Source of the DNA: Gnetum montanum
Taxonomy: Eukaryota; Streptophyta; Gnetopsida; Gnetales; Gnetaceae
Direction of reading: 5' to 3'
DNA: 64,000 nucleotides
Assembly (NCBI GenBank): GCA_015680685.1
Contig: MNCI01008366.1
Location: forward strand, 49,438 to 113,437
In this document: positions 1 to 10,910 of the stretch, one piece after another
Numbering within the stretch: position 1 is the stretch's first letter
Layout: every line of letters begins with the position of its first letter
The notes under the pieces: model-generated
Seen by the model: the letters and a program-made list of their open reading frames with translations, nothing else
The model's database searches: none
Told to the model about the DNA's origin: nothing
Position numbers and translations under genes: made by a program

Positions 1-455
1 TGTTAGATCTACAAGGATCTTAGTACAACCATGTTGCGTGATAACTCTCATAGACGTCACCAAAGAGAATCCAAAAGTCCCCTTGATGTCACACCCTAAT
101 CATTCCCTCTTGGTCCATCCTTCTTCATTCTAGGTATAATGAACACAAAATTAATTTTAAGTTTTAATAATGTTAAGAATATCACTGTACCTTCGAATAG
201 AACCTCTTATTTATAGAATGCATGAGTGGGTGTAATGGGCTCACTGTCCAAATAATTGATCACTCAAGACTTGATAACATAGAACACACCTCAACCAACG
301 AGCCACATGAGTGTTTTATTCATAAATGAGATTACTTATAAAAAGATAAAAAGACAAAAAGATAAAACAAGAAATTGAAAAATGAAAAACTGGAAAACAA
401 AAAATTGTAAAATTAAAGAAAATGAAAAATATTTATTAATCCTGCTTGTTATTAG

Positions 456-2436
456 AATAGGAGATATCCCCCATAATTAAACGGTTGAGCATGGCGAGGA
501 TTAATAAATGAAAGATGAGGATTCTTACATGTTGAAAATATCGAAACTTGGTCATACTTACCCCATTGGGGTTCACACACCTGATTATAGTAAGCATAGT
601 GGGACAATTTATAAGATGTGGTTCATGGGTAAAGAGTTGACCCACTATGATACTTGAGACCGTAAGATGGTATGCAAGGATCAGGATGTCACCCTCCATG
701 GTTGTATTCATTGGGCCGTATGGTTGTTGGAGTGTTAATTGGTGGCCTTGATGAGGTGACAGGAGGCGTTGGGTTTGAGGAGAAGGATGCACCACAGTGT
801 TGGACTTGTGCTAAGTTGGAGAATGTAGTGGCCTTGGAACTATGTTGTCCCTTCCTACGGTCATGTCTAAAGAAGGGACGCCTTTGATGTTGAGGAGGTC
901 TCTCACTGCTATTGGCAATAGTAGCACAAGTAACGTTCGTGGGTTGTTACTGTGGTGCAGACACTTTAGGAATAGTTGGTGGCAATGTAGAAGGAGGGAA
1001 AGGATGAGAATGTTGAAATTTAGGAGAAGTGTAAGGTACACAAGGCGGTGGTTGTGTTGAGGACATGGACTGATAGTATTAAGGAGAATGATAATGCGAC
1101 GAGATAGAGCATGTTGACCCAGTTGGGGAAATAGGATGTTGCACTAGATAAGCATTTGGATTTGGATGATACGAAGGGTATCTCTAGTTTAGGGATGGCT
1201 TCCCCCATGACTGGGATTGTTGCCACTGTGATCGAACACAATATCTCTGTACGAACTCTGGGTGTAACGTGCTTCCCCAATGCTCATATAAATGTAACAA
1301 GATTGGGCATTGGCCCTTGGGGGGACCGTACAAGCAAATGTTGCATTCATACGTATGATTGGCAGTTGACCTCTTATTTTCTTCATCCCTTCTTTCCAAC
1401 TTTCTAATGATATTTTGTCTTGCTTATCAGGTTGTCAAAACTCTATCTCCAATAATATTGATATATTCTCCACACTTTTTATGCATCCATTTCAGCATCT
1501 TATTGATCTTTGCCTCGATTTCATCTAATGATTGTTGTACTGGCAAAGATGGTTCTTCCTCCTTGAGATGGGTTCATTTCTCCTTTTTGTGATTATGGAC
1601 CTTTGTTAAGTTGAGATTTTGGTCTTGTTGATGTTTTTCAACATTCTCCCATCTAGCCATTTCTTCTTCTTCTTTTACTACCCGCTTAATAAGCTCTTGG
1701 AATTGATGTGTTCGTAGTTCGTATAGTTGACCTTGGGCATACATCCCTAGGGTCTCTCTTGTTTCATTACGAAGCCCATCAATGATATGGTACATTAGCC
1801 TTTCCTCGGAGAACTCATGGCATGGATAGTTGTTTAACAATGCATATATCTTTCTAAGGCCATGTCCAAGGGTTCATGTTGTGCTTGTTTCCACTCTTGG
1901 ATTTGTTTCCTCAAGGCCAACACTCTTACGTAGGTTTGATATCTTTCGTTAAAGAGTTCTACCATTCTTGGCCAACGTCAAATTGAATTTGGTTTTAACA
2001 ATCTATACTATACTTTTGCTTGGCCAACGAGTGTCATAGGAAAGAGCTTGAGTTTTTGCCAACCGTTATCAATGTTGTTCCATGCACAGGGATTGTAGAA
2101 GGCTTGTAAATGTTGTTGTGGATCTAAGTCATAGCCTCTTGAGAAATTGGGAAAGTTGTTTAAATTGAGCCTTGGTACGCAGCTCTCTTTACGATGCCTA
2201 CGGGAGATTCGAACAACCTCTTCTATTTGCATTAGGCTTGTAGTGGCCTGTAGGGGTTCATTGTCATCGAGTAAGTTCTGCTTTCATGCATTGGGATGAT
2301 GTTTCCTTCGTTTATGTTTATAAGAAACCCCCACCTCGGATTGCGTACTCCAATCTTCATTGTCATATAATTCGTTGGTTCTCCAATAAATTACCTCACT
2401 AGATGAGGTGTTATCGTAGTCTTGTAGGAGAGGCAT
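456..2436 (-). pseudogene. RT1 ORF1: gag-like polyprotein, decayed
   Basis: The likely ATG is at 2436, about 120 bp inside the primer site, and an in-frame TGA follows near 2282. Retrotransposon gag domain pieces are readable at 2008-2232 (LNNFPNF, WQKLKLFP) and 1574-1840 (IDGLRNETRETLGMYAQG). Stops and a frameshift interrupt the stretch 1840-2008. The nucleic-acid-binding knuckle near 1290-1350 reads CNIC...GQC with its histidine replaced by proline. A proline-rich tail follows. The frame ends near 456 with a Gly-Gly-Tyr motif encoded by a purine run (FNYGGY). It would form the particle shell in an intact relative; this copy is non-functional. Confidence 0.8.
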
Positions 2437-2558
2437 GCTTGTGAAATTGTGTGTGAATTTCTATGTGACTTTTTGTAATTATTTCTTTCTAAAAGATATA
2501 TCGTTAATTCCTATACAGTGACCTTGTATGATATAACTAATCTAGATAACTAGCACTG

Positions 2559-2576
2559 TTCCTGGCAATGGCGCCA
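2559..2576 (-). other. RT1 primer binding site (tRNA-Asp type)
   Basis: Read on the minus strand, TGGCGCCATTGCCAGGAA starts one base inside the LTR end. It differs at a few positions from the complement of the 3' end of plant tRNA-Asp (TGGCGCCGTTGCCGGGGA), the usual primer of Athila-type elements. Confidence 0.85.
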
Positions 2577-2577
2577 A

Positions 2578-3387
2578 TGATGAGTGATGAGGTACCCCTA
2601 CACTCAACCATACGAATACGAGCGCTTCACGCATGATCCAGTCGAACTCCATAGATGGACTAGTTGTGGTATCTAGACAGTTACTCATAGATCGCAATTC
2701 GCTATCTTCCCACTTGGACTAGTATTAGCTTTGTCACGTATGGTTTAGTCTAGAGTGAGGTGTATGATGTGTTCCTACACTAATGATACTCCTGGGTATG
2801 ATGGGAAATAATATCAACTAGGCTAGGAGAGAGAGGGTGAGAGAGAATCTAAACTAGCCTAAGTGCGATGAGCATCCGTTCCTTAATCATCCATACACAT
2901 CTTGGACCTCATGCACGACTACCACTGGGATTACCGAGCGCATGGCCTAGGTACACTACTGGGTTACCAAGTAGTCACACTTAAATGCTCATGATTAAGT
3001 CGTACTCACTCCGCGTTACTAGGAGATAAGGGTAGAGAGATATTAACTAAGAAAGAAATAAATAACAATAATAATTAAATAATTAAGCTAAGTGGATGTT
3101 GCAATGATGAAGTAATCTTGATCTTTATTGTTGATCATGTGCGTGTCCAAGTACGCCACACTCGAATAAGGATGTTATACAATTACAATCATCACATTGT
3201 GAGCATGCACTGGGAGAAATGGTTAAGAGGAAAAACTAACAAAAAGTCCCTACCTTAATACTAAAAACTCTATTCTAAGCCAAATCTGCCTGCCTCTAAT
3301 TTATAGATGAGGAGATAGGTCGTGATATCGTGTATCCGATATCACGTCTAGGCTATGATATCGCAGCCAACAATTCATGACTCATCA
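2578..3387 (-). repeat. RT1 5' LTR (810 bp)
   Basis: The LTR is bounded by TGATGAGT and ACTCATCA, an 8-bp inverted terminal repeat, with the primer site on its left. Its U3 end (about 3320-3370) holds GATATC palindromes beside a TATA-like sequence (CTATAAAT on the minus strand, near 3300). It retains a 15-nt stretch after GCATCC that is missing from the RT7 LTR and the solo LTR. Confidence 0.9.
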
Positions 3388-4954
3388 CCAAAAAAATTAA
3401 TCTGATGGCTTATATAAAAATTAAATGCCAAAACCGTGAGCTTGTTTGCCTTTGGAATGATGTTCTTGTATCCTGATGCCTTAGTGAGTTATTGTGGTGA
3501 GAGCTTAGTCATTTCTCTTGTATCTTGATGTAGCCAAAATATTTTGTTCAACCCTTTTTCATTGACTTGTTGTGCTTCACTTACACTAATATTTGGCTCT
3601 ATAATATCATATAGCTCATATGTTTTCCTTATGCTAATATTAATATATCACTTGGCATATTCCCTCAAACAAAGCTTGTCTTTTAACTCTGATAAGCTAA
3701 GTGTTCACGTCATCATGAGATGCATTATGTCTTTTAATCTTGAGACCTATGTTTAACTCTAATGATCTTTTTCTAAAATTATTATGAATCATTGATCAAT
3801 TCTTAAATGGTTACCATTATGAGCTTTGATCATTAAACTCATACCTAGCAAAAAATTATTTTCTTTGACTAAACCTTAGTAGCCATGTGCTTTTTTAAAG
3901 ATCTATAGTAAACTCATTAAAATTGTATGATGAATTTAAAAAAAAGCCTTTTATTTAGATTAATAATTGCTCCATGTAATAGTGGAATTACAACAACACT
4001 TGGTTCTATTAGGTGCCCATATTCATAGGCACATATAAGTAAAATTTTAGAATCAAATTATGAATATTCTAAAGGTTGTAACTTCATCCATAATAGAATT
4101 ATCACAATTTTGAACAATCTAGAAATAACTTAGCACAACCCTAGTTTCTATATGTCTTTTGCAATGTTTTTTATTAATTTTTGAATGGAATTTTTTGAGG
4201 ATTACAAAGATATAAATTTTACAAAACTCCTTGTATATAATGAGAAACAATCTTACAATTTTTTATGTTTTCATGCAAATAGACAGAAATGAAAAGAGAA
4301 AAACATATTTCCCTTGCAAAGGTGAATGACATGTTGAAAGCAAAACTAGACATATTAATTCACTTATTTCCAATGCATATTTTCATGCAAATGTGCAAGA
4401 CATAAATGAATTTTTTCAAGACAATTCACATATCAATTATACTTTATACTAGGCTTGGTTCGTTTACTTGGAAAGATCTACAAGATGCTTCCAAGGCTAT
4501 AAGGGTTTTCATGTAGGTTAGTGGTAAAAAGAGCTTTTGCTTGAAATTAATACATTTTGGCAAGAGAAAAGGTTCTTTAACGATCTCCTAATTTAAGAAG
4601 AAAATAATGTAAAAAAAGAGAGAGCAAGAGAGATGAATCCAATTCATGAAAAAGAAGCTTTTCTTTTATAGATCACACTTGGAAATCTAGGATTCCCCAT
4701 TAACAATCAAGATAAATGGGAATAAATCAACACATGATATTGAGTGTGAGCCTTTAGTTAGTAAGTAAACATGCCTTACACCTAAATGAGAATAAATCAA
4801 CACATGAGATGATTCGAATTAGGGGGGATTAAATACATCAAAATTAGCCTATTCCAATATGTAGAAAAGTGGCCTAATAGGCCCCCCACAAAACTAAAAC
4901 AATTGGAACCCTAAAATATTTGTAATATAAGTACACCCCAAAATATACAATCCA
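3388..4954. other. AT-rich spacer without recognisable gene
   Basis: About 1.6 kb of AT-rich sequence between RT1 and RT2 with only short shadow frames. A stretch near 4915-4950 (ATATAAGTACACCCCAA) recurs near 20450, so part of this is an older dispersed repeat. Confidence 0.5.
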
Positions 4955-5960
4955 TGATGAATCATCAATTGGTTTAGATATCGTAGATGCTATGTCATAT
5001 ATGCTACATCATAGTTGCATAGTAGCATCCCTATCAGTGCATCTTAGTTGGTTGCTACGCCGTAGATGCTACATCACATCTACGACGTTGTAGATGTGAC
5101 GTCACATCTGTTTGATAAAGCAAATTTTTTTTCACCTACGATATCATATCTACGATGTTGTATATTTGATATCATAGGATGTGTGTAGCCTATAAATACA
5201 ACACTTGGATGCACGGATCCACATAAGTTTCATCTCATTCTTAGGTACATCTTTGCAGTTTTGTTTTGTAGTTTTAGTGATAGAGTGAATGCTTATAGTG
5301 TGGTGTTGAGTAGTTGTACAAAATCTTTATTTGAGTGAAGTGTACTTGGGCACAATTCATGTTCAAAAATAAAGATTGAGATTGCTTTTTAACATTGTAG
5401 CATCCACTTAGTTTTACTATTTTACTTAGCATAGTTTTTACTATTTTCTTAGTTTAATCATTTACATTTCCAAGTACTTTACTTTCTTGTTCATTAGTAA
5501 AGTAGAATGAGTATGATTGGTTTCAAGCATTTGAGTATAATCGTTTGGTAATCATAATAATGTTATTGCTTGGTTCACCTAATAGCATAATGCTTAGTAA
5601 CCTAGTAACAGTTACATGAGCCTAAGAAATGTACGATAAGCCAAGATTGGATGCTCATTGCTCTAGGCTAGAGTAGATTTACATTATCATCATTACTTAG
5701 ACTTAGGACTAAATGTCACTCCCAATTATGTTTATCACTAGGAGTAATCAGGGCCGAATAACATCAATTATCATATGTCTCACTTTGGACTAAACCATAC
5801 ATGACAAAGCTACCACTAGCCTGAGTGGGAAGACAACATCCTACGATCAATGCTTAACAATCTAAATTCCACAACTAGTCCCATACATGAAATTTGACTA
5901 GCTCATGCATGAATGTTTATGGTTCATATGGTTGGGCGTAGAGGTACCTAGTGCTCATCA
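4955..5960 (+). repeat. RT2 5' LTR (about 1006 bp)
   Basis: It begins TGATGAATCATCA and ends GTGCTCATCA. The U3 part (4975-5180) is packed with short inverted motifs around ATCTACGA/TCGTAGAT and GATATC. A TATA box (CCTATAAATACAAC) lies near 5190. The second half aligns with the other LTRs in reverse orientation (for example TGGGAAGACAAC). The 5 bp before it are ATCCA; the other end of the element is lost. Confidence 0.85.
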
Positions 5961-5961
5961 T

Positions 5962-5979
5962 TAGCACCGTTGCCAAGGA
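5962..5979 (+). other. RT2 primer binding site, degenerate
   Basis: TAGCACCGTTGCCAAGGA directly follows the LTR and matches the tRNA-Asp-type site with several changes, mostly C-to-T or G-to-A. Confidence 0.75.
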
Positions 5980-6091
5980 TGGTGCTAGTTATCTAGATCA
6001 ATTATATTATAGACAATCACTGTAAACATATTAACAATCTATCTTTTAGAAAACGTTAATATTTTAAGTCATACACATTATCAAAAAAACC

Positions 6092-8070
6092 ATGTCTTTT
6101 TCACATAGGGCCAATAATGCATTATATGGTGAAAACACTAGTAGGAGAAATGATAGGATCTATACTCAGGAAAACTAGAGTAAACAACCACAAGCAAGGG
6201 TTTCCTATGCTCATTTAGACCCTTACTACACTCAAAGACTACGTTCAACTAATGTAGACAATCCTAGAGGAGATAAAGTAAGTCCTAGAATAAGGAGGAC
6301 CTCAAGGCCCAGGGCCTTTTCAAAACCTAGAAGAGATAAATCAAGGGACCATAGGGGGAGATATAGTAGCCATGGTGATTCTCCCAGTTCCTCATCTTCC
6401 TCTTCCTCTTCCATGTCTTGTTTTGATGAAGATGAATGTAGGTATAGAAATAGGGATTAAGGTGAAGATAGAAGTAGAAATAGATGAGATCATCAAAGTG
6501 AGCATAGAAGAGATCATCATAATTAGACATACAAAAATAGAAATCATTGCCACAACATGTCTGATGATGGTGAATCTTTGTTGGCTATTAGGAGCATGAT
6601 GTAGATAACAAAGGCAGTTAGAATACCCCACGAGCACCAAAGGGAAAGTCACATCAAAAGGCTTGATATGAATAACATCCCTAAATTTGCAAGAGGCTAT
6701 AACTCTAATCCACAACATCACTTAAAAGCTTTACATGATGCCTGCACATTGTAGAACATTGAGAGTGAGTAGAAAAAGCTTAAGCTCTTTCCTAAGCTAC
6801 TAATAAACAAAGCTGAGAGGTGGTATAGATCATTGAAACTAGATTAAATCCACTAGTGGTCCACAATGCTAGAATGTTTCAACAAAAATACCAAACCTAT
6901 CCAAGAGTGTCCAACCTAAGAAATCAAATCCAAGGATGGAGGCAAGAAAAACATGAATCCTTAGATGCGGCCTTGGATAGATACTATTTGCTACTACATA
7001 GATGTCTAGGCCATGATTTCTCTCAAAAAGAGTAGCTTTTCCACATCATAGATGGGCTTCGTAACCAAATAAGAGAGACCCTTGGGATTTATGCCCAAGG
7101 CTGACTATTCAAATTGAAAGTCCATCAAATACAAAGGCTAGTTGAGTAGGTGGCAAAAGAAGAAGGAGAGCTATGTAAACAAGAGAATGTAGAGGAATAT
7201 AACTGGGACCCAACTCTTCAAAAGAAGAGGGTCCATATCTATGATGAGGAAAAAGAGGCAAATCTTGATGATTTTATTTCACAATAAAGCTTGCCAATAC
7301 ACAATTCTATTGCTAAACTTGAAGCAAGGGTAGATAAGATGTGGGAGTCAGTGAATGAAAAAGTCATAACTTACATGAAAAGCTTAGAGAAGAAGGTAGC
7401 ACAAAAAGGATCAAGTGATCAAAACAAGAAGAGGAAAATGAAAAAATCAATAGGTATGAACACCTATCAATAAAAAGAAAAAATAGTTGTAGGAGAGGAG
7501 GCTATAGACTCAACCATAGAAAATAATGATGGATGTGACATCTGCCAATACGACCATCTAAAGGGCTATTGCCTAATTATGTTACATCTACATGAGTTTG
7601 GGGCTTTTGCTCTAAATTTTAAGTTCGTACAAAAGAAAATTCCTAGGAAATTACCTTACTCACAAGGCAATTATAGACAATCCTACCATCAACCATACTA
7701 TTTCAATGGGATTTCTTATTAGCCTCAACACTACTATCAACTACAATGGCAAAACCCATAGTCGTGGGGGATGCTATCAACAAACCTACAATACGCTTAT
7801 TGGCAACCAGACCCATATGACTAGTATGCTTAATAACCTATTTATCCAAGTGGTTCTACTTCCTCTACCTCAAATCAATACTATCACTCTTCCAAATATC
7901 ATCAACTCGTAGCATCTCCTATTGGATCACCATCTCAAACCTCTTATCCTCCGTGAGATCCTCAATATTCTCATACTTCCCTCCACCATATGTCACCACT
8001 AATAACATAGAAAGGATTGGCACCACAACATTAATGGAAGAATGCTACTCGTGTTGTGAACATACACATA
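6092..8070 (+). pseudogene. RT2 ORF1: gag-like polyprotein, decayed
   Basis: The first ATG is at 6092. Readable parts in order: an Arg/Ser-rich N-terminal region near 6290-6540 (runs of Ser, RSRN and RRD repeats); the gag domain from about 6640 (LDMNNIPKFARGY, KKLKLFPKLL, WYRSL); a knuckle near 7532-7571 (CDICQYDHLKGYC, spacing C-X2-C-X3-H-X4-C); and a Tyr/Pro/Gln-rich tail. Many stops interrupt it. It is not translatable as one protein, but the knuckle residues are intact. Confidence 0.78.
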
Positions 8071-8754
8071 AATGATAATGTTAGTAGATCTCTAACACAA
8101 TCTAGAAAATGTCTTTTCTTTAAGATAGTTTCTACACATGAGCACAAAACTCATAGACCTACTAGCTCATTAAAACTAGCATAAGGCCAATCGGGTGCAA
8201 CATCCTTCCTCACCACAATAATGTCTTCCAATCCTACACAAGGGCCAACACCCATTACCATTCCAAGGAAAAACATAACAAATGAAACTATCACTATGGA
8301 GAGACAAGTAAGTCGATGCATTACTACTGAAAAAGAAGGGTGCAGTTGTGGACCAACCTTCTAGAATGTTAATACAGTCATTACACCAATCCACAACAAA
8401 TGTGAAAAATAAGTGTGTGCACAAAAGAGAGCAGTTGCCACTATACTAAAAGACATCCAGTGGCCAACAACTGAGAATTTTCAGTTGTTCAAAATGTGCA
8501 TGGAATAATATAAACCATTTATTAATTCCCATTTTAAGAAAATGATCCCAATAAAGAACTTACAAATGGAAATACTAAACCATAATCATACCCCCCAAAA
8601 AAAGAGGAACTAAGGACTTAGATGATAAAAATTTAATTACCATCATAATTATATGGGATGATAATAAAAAAACTAAAAATTTAATTATTTTCCCAATCTG
8701 ATGATACTAACATGTGTGTTTTTCTAGACAAGTATGTCTTACATTCAACTCCTT

Positions 8755-8840
8755 GAGTACCCAAGGACACTTTTAGGTGTGGCTATACAAGGGCACTATG
8801 AGCTGAAGCTTGCTTTAGGGAGGACCCACTTATATAACTC
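8755..8840 (+). ncRNA. RT2 copy of conserved inter-ORF block
   Basis: Untranslated block shared by RT2, RT3, RT4, RT6 and RT8. The core here is TGCTTTAGGGAGGACC. Possible hairpins are GTGT-GGCT-ATAC, AGC-TGAA-GCT and GGG-AGGA-CCC. The function is unknown; a packaging, dimerisation or processing signal is inferred only from conservation and position. Confidence 0.5.
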
Positions 8841-9142
8841 TTGTATTTCATAATTGCCAAGCAATTCCACATCATCTTGTGCATTCCAAAACATCTAATA
8901 AACTTTCCATATCATCTAATAATCTATCTGTACATCAAAAATTTGTTATCCATTTCTTATCCATACCATAAATTTTCATTGCCTAAGATTCCTTCTTCAT
9001 GAACTTTGAATGCCAAATTTTCAAAAACTGTGCATCATTAATGGCCCAAGATCCTCTAGAATAACTTCACATCTTCTAGACATTCTATCTAACTTATTTT
9101 TCCCTAAAAAATCAATGAAAAATTTGAACTTTTTAACAATGA

Positions 9143-9235
9143 CATCGTAGTTATGATGTCGTATCTACAATGTATGATCTAAAGTGTCATGCATATAAAA
9201 ATAGTATATATATGCGTGGGAGTTATTGAATTTTT
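9143..9235 (+). promoter_or_regulatory. RT2 internal U3-like promoter region
   Basis: The cluster GACATCGTAG...GATGTCGTATCTACAATG repeats the short motif typical of the LTR of this same element. It is followed by TATA-like sequence (GCATATAAAAATAG, then TATATATA). It lies between ORF1 and ORF2, about 0.6 kb upstream of the ORF2 start. Promoter activity is inferred from resemblance to the LTR. Confidence 0.5.
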
Positions 9236-9373
9236 TCACTTCCTCATTTTGCAACAAGAGAGTTTTTACAATTTTTTTTAGAACTCTTGCACACTAGCTT
9301 CCAAAGGCCATAATTTCACCCTTGTAGCTCCAATTTCCAAAATTCTTAAATCTTATTAATCCCAGAGTGCTCA

Positions 9374-9390
9374 ACTTAGTCATGGGGGTG
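9374..9390 (+). other. RT2 internal polypurine-tract-like motif
   Basis: ACTTAGTCATGGGGGTG resembles the sequence that precedes the 3' LTRs of this family (TCAGTCGTGGGGGTA). It lies between the internal TATA and ORF2, as in four other elements here. Confidence 0.5.
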
Positions 9391-9772
9391 GGGGGTGTGC
9401 ATTGGGTGATATAAGCAAAATATTGAAAATCTGAGCCCAAAATTCTTAATGCTGAAAGATACTATAAAGGGTAAGTAAAAAGAAATAATAAGACTCTTAA
9501 AGTTAATCAATCAAACTACAATTAGAAAGATTCAAATAATATTCCTCATAGACCATATCAACTATTTTAGGCCATAATAAGCAAGGAAAACAATGGAAGG
9601 CCATAAGTAACTAAAAGATATAACATTTAAGGGGTTTCTTTTTTGTAAATTTTTCTAAATTTGCAATCACAATATGATAAGAACTTGATCTAACCAAGGG
9701 TATGAGTAAGTTAACAAGCTATTAAGAATGGGTATGAACATTCTCATAATTTCATACCTTGGTTGATTGGAG

Positions 9773-10160
9773 ATGGCCCTAAAGAGACCACTAGAAGGAG
9801 GACCTTCACAACACCTAAGCTGTAAACATGCAACTTTAGGCATCTCCATTATGGTCCATACTAACCAACAATGGTGAATGGAACTTCAGAGAAATGTATC
9901 AATTTTGGAAAAATAAAGAGTCCAATACAACAGTTAAAATTGAAAGAGTGTTTGTGCCATACTCAGTAGATAGAACATCTGGAAAAAGATGACAAGGACA
10001 GAAGAAAAGAGATAGTAGTTTAGAGCTTGGATAGAGGAAAAACTTTAGGTGTTCCTGAACATATATTAATTCTAGAAGCTTGATAGCAAAGGGAAGAAGC
10101 TAATGGAAGAGCCTCCATTGCTTGAAATACGAACTCCATCAAGCCACTTCAAATTTTGTT
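9773..10160 (+). pseudogene. RT2 ORF2 remnant
   Basis: The start reads ...GATTGGAG|ATGGCC and gives MALKRPLEGGPSQH, matching the basic MAPKR-type start of ORF2 in RT8 and RT3. Downstream pieces (YQFWKNKESNTTVKI) match the conserved YQFWHNREQGTTVNI region of RT8 ORF2. Intervening sequence is missing and stops are frequent. The remainder was lost at the RT2/RT3 junction. Confidence 0.65.
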
Positions 10161-10203
10161 TTTTTTTTTGTCATGTAATTGTGTCATTTTTGTACACACA
10201 ATT

Positions 10204-10632
10204 GTAATAACAAGAGAAACTTAAGTACTATTAAAGCATAGAAAGATTAAACTATTAAATGCATTAAATAACTAAATCTAATTGCTGCAAGGAATGATTG
10301 AAAAGCTCATCTTTATTGCCGTTCACGCCAATGGGCTCAGGTACATCAGCGCTTGAATAAAGATCCGAACACCTTTCTTACACCTACTGTGGGCACTTGG
10401 AAAATATTCTATCTTCTACAGGAACAAACTGCAAGAGCTTCGCTACAAATAACAGAAAGATACCTAAGAGAGGCGGGAGCCCTCTTATTTATAGGTCAGA
10501 ATAGGTGCCACGTAAACGTGGCCACGTCGACGCATGGAAGGATGCATCGACGGGGCCGCGTTGACGCAACCGCGTATACAGGACCCCGTATACGCGGCCT
10601 AGTAAATGCAGCAACCAATTTACACTTCATCA
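10204..10632 (-). repeat. RT3 3' LTR, truncated
   Basis: It matches the 5' LTR at 19793-20249, starting at AATAACAAGAGAAAC and ending TTCATCA. Only the U3-side half of the LTR (about 430 of 919 bp) remains; the other half was lost with the 3' part of RT2. It contains GTCGACGCAT, GGGGCCGCGT and GTATACGCGG-type motifs. Confidence 0.85.
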
Positions 10633-10648
10633 TACCCCCACGACTGAG
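10633..10648 (-). other. RT3 3' polypurine tract
   Basis: On the minus strand, CTCAGTCGTGGGGGTA directly abuts the 3' LTR. This is the expected plus-strand primer position. Confidence 0.8.
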
Positions 10649-10707
10649 TAAAAACTCGTCCTTGAGTTCCTCTTACAATTTGGAAAGTATGGACTTTTAT
10701 TTACAAT

Positions 10708-10782
10708 GCACATGACTTGACACACACACATGACTTGACACACACACATGACACAACATACACACATGACACAACATCAATT
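10708..10782. repeat. Short tandem repeat, about 18-bp unit
   Basis: Four imperfect copies of ACACACATGACTTGACAC-like sequence; the last two carry ACACAAC instead of ACTTGAC. It lies between the RT3 ORF2 end and the polypurine tract and is not seen in the sister elements. Confidence 0.8.
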
Positions 10783-10910
10783 TTACCAAGTGCCCGAGTG
10801 TACAGAGAAGGACATATTACAAAAATGGTGGTGTTCGGAGATAAAATTGAACACCCTGTCGGTCCTGGAGTCTCTATCGTGTAGAAGGATGCAAAACCTA
10901 CTAGAGAAGA

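Larger units (their letters stand above)
1..3387 (-). mobile_element. RT1: LTR retrotransposon, partial at window edge
   Basis: Minus-strand Ty3/gypsy element of the Athila-related family. Its 5' LTR (2578-3387), primer site and decayed ORF1 lie in the window; the ORF2 half and the 3' LTR lie beyond base 1. Bases 1-440 are the untranslated region downstream of ORF1 and match RT8 at about 56650-57000 in the opposite orientation. The gag remnant is closest to that of RT8. The right flank after the LTR is CCAAA; a target duplication cannot be tested here. Confidence 0.88.
4955..10203 (+). mobile_element. RT2: non-autonomous LTR retrotransposon, 3' truncated
   Basis: Plus-strand element with a 5' LTR (4955-5960), degenerate primer site, gag remnant, conserved untranslated block, U3-like internal promoter region, internal polypurine motif and the beginning of ORF2. 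Nothing resembling protease, RT or integrase is seen. The element stops near 10203, where the truncated 3' LTR of RT3 begins, so a deletion joined the two. The palindrome motif of its LTR (ATCTACGAT type) differs from its neighbours, marking a separate subfamily. Confidence 0.82.
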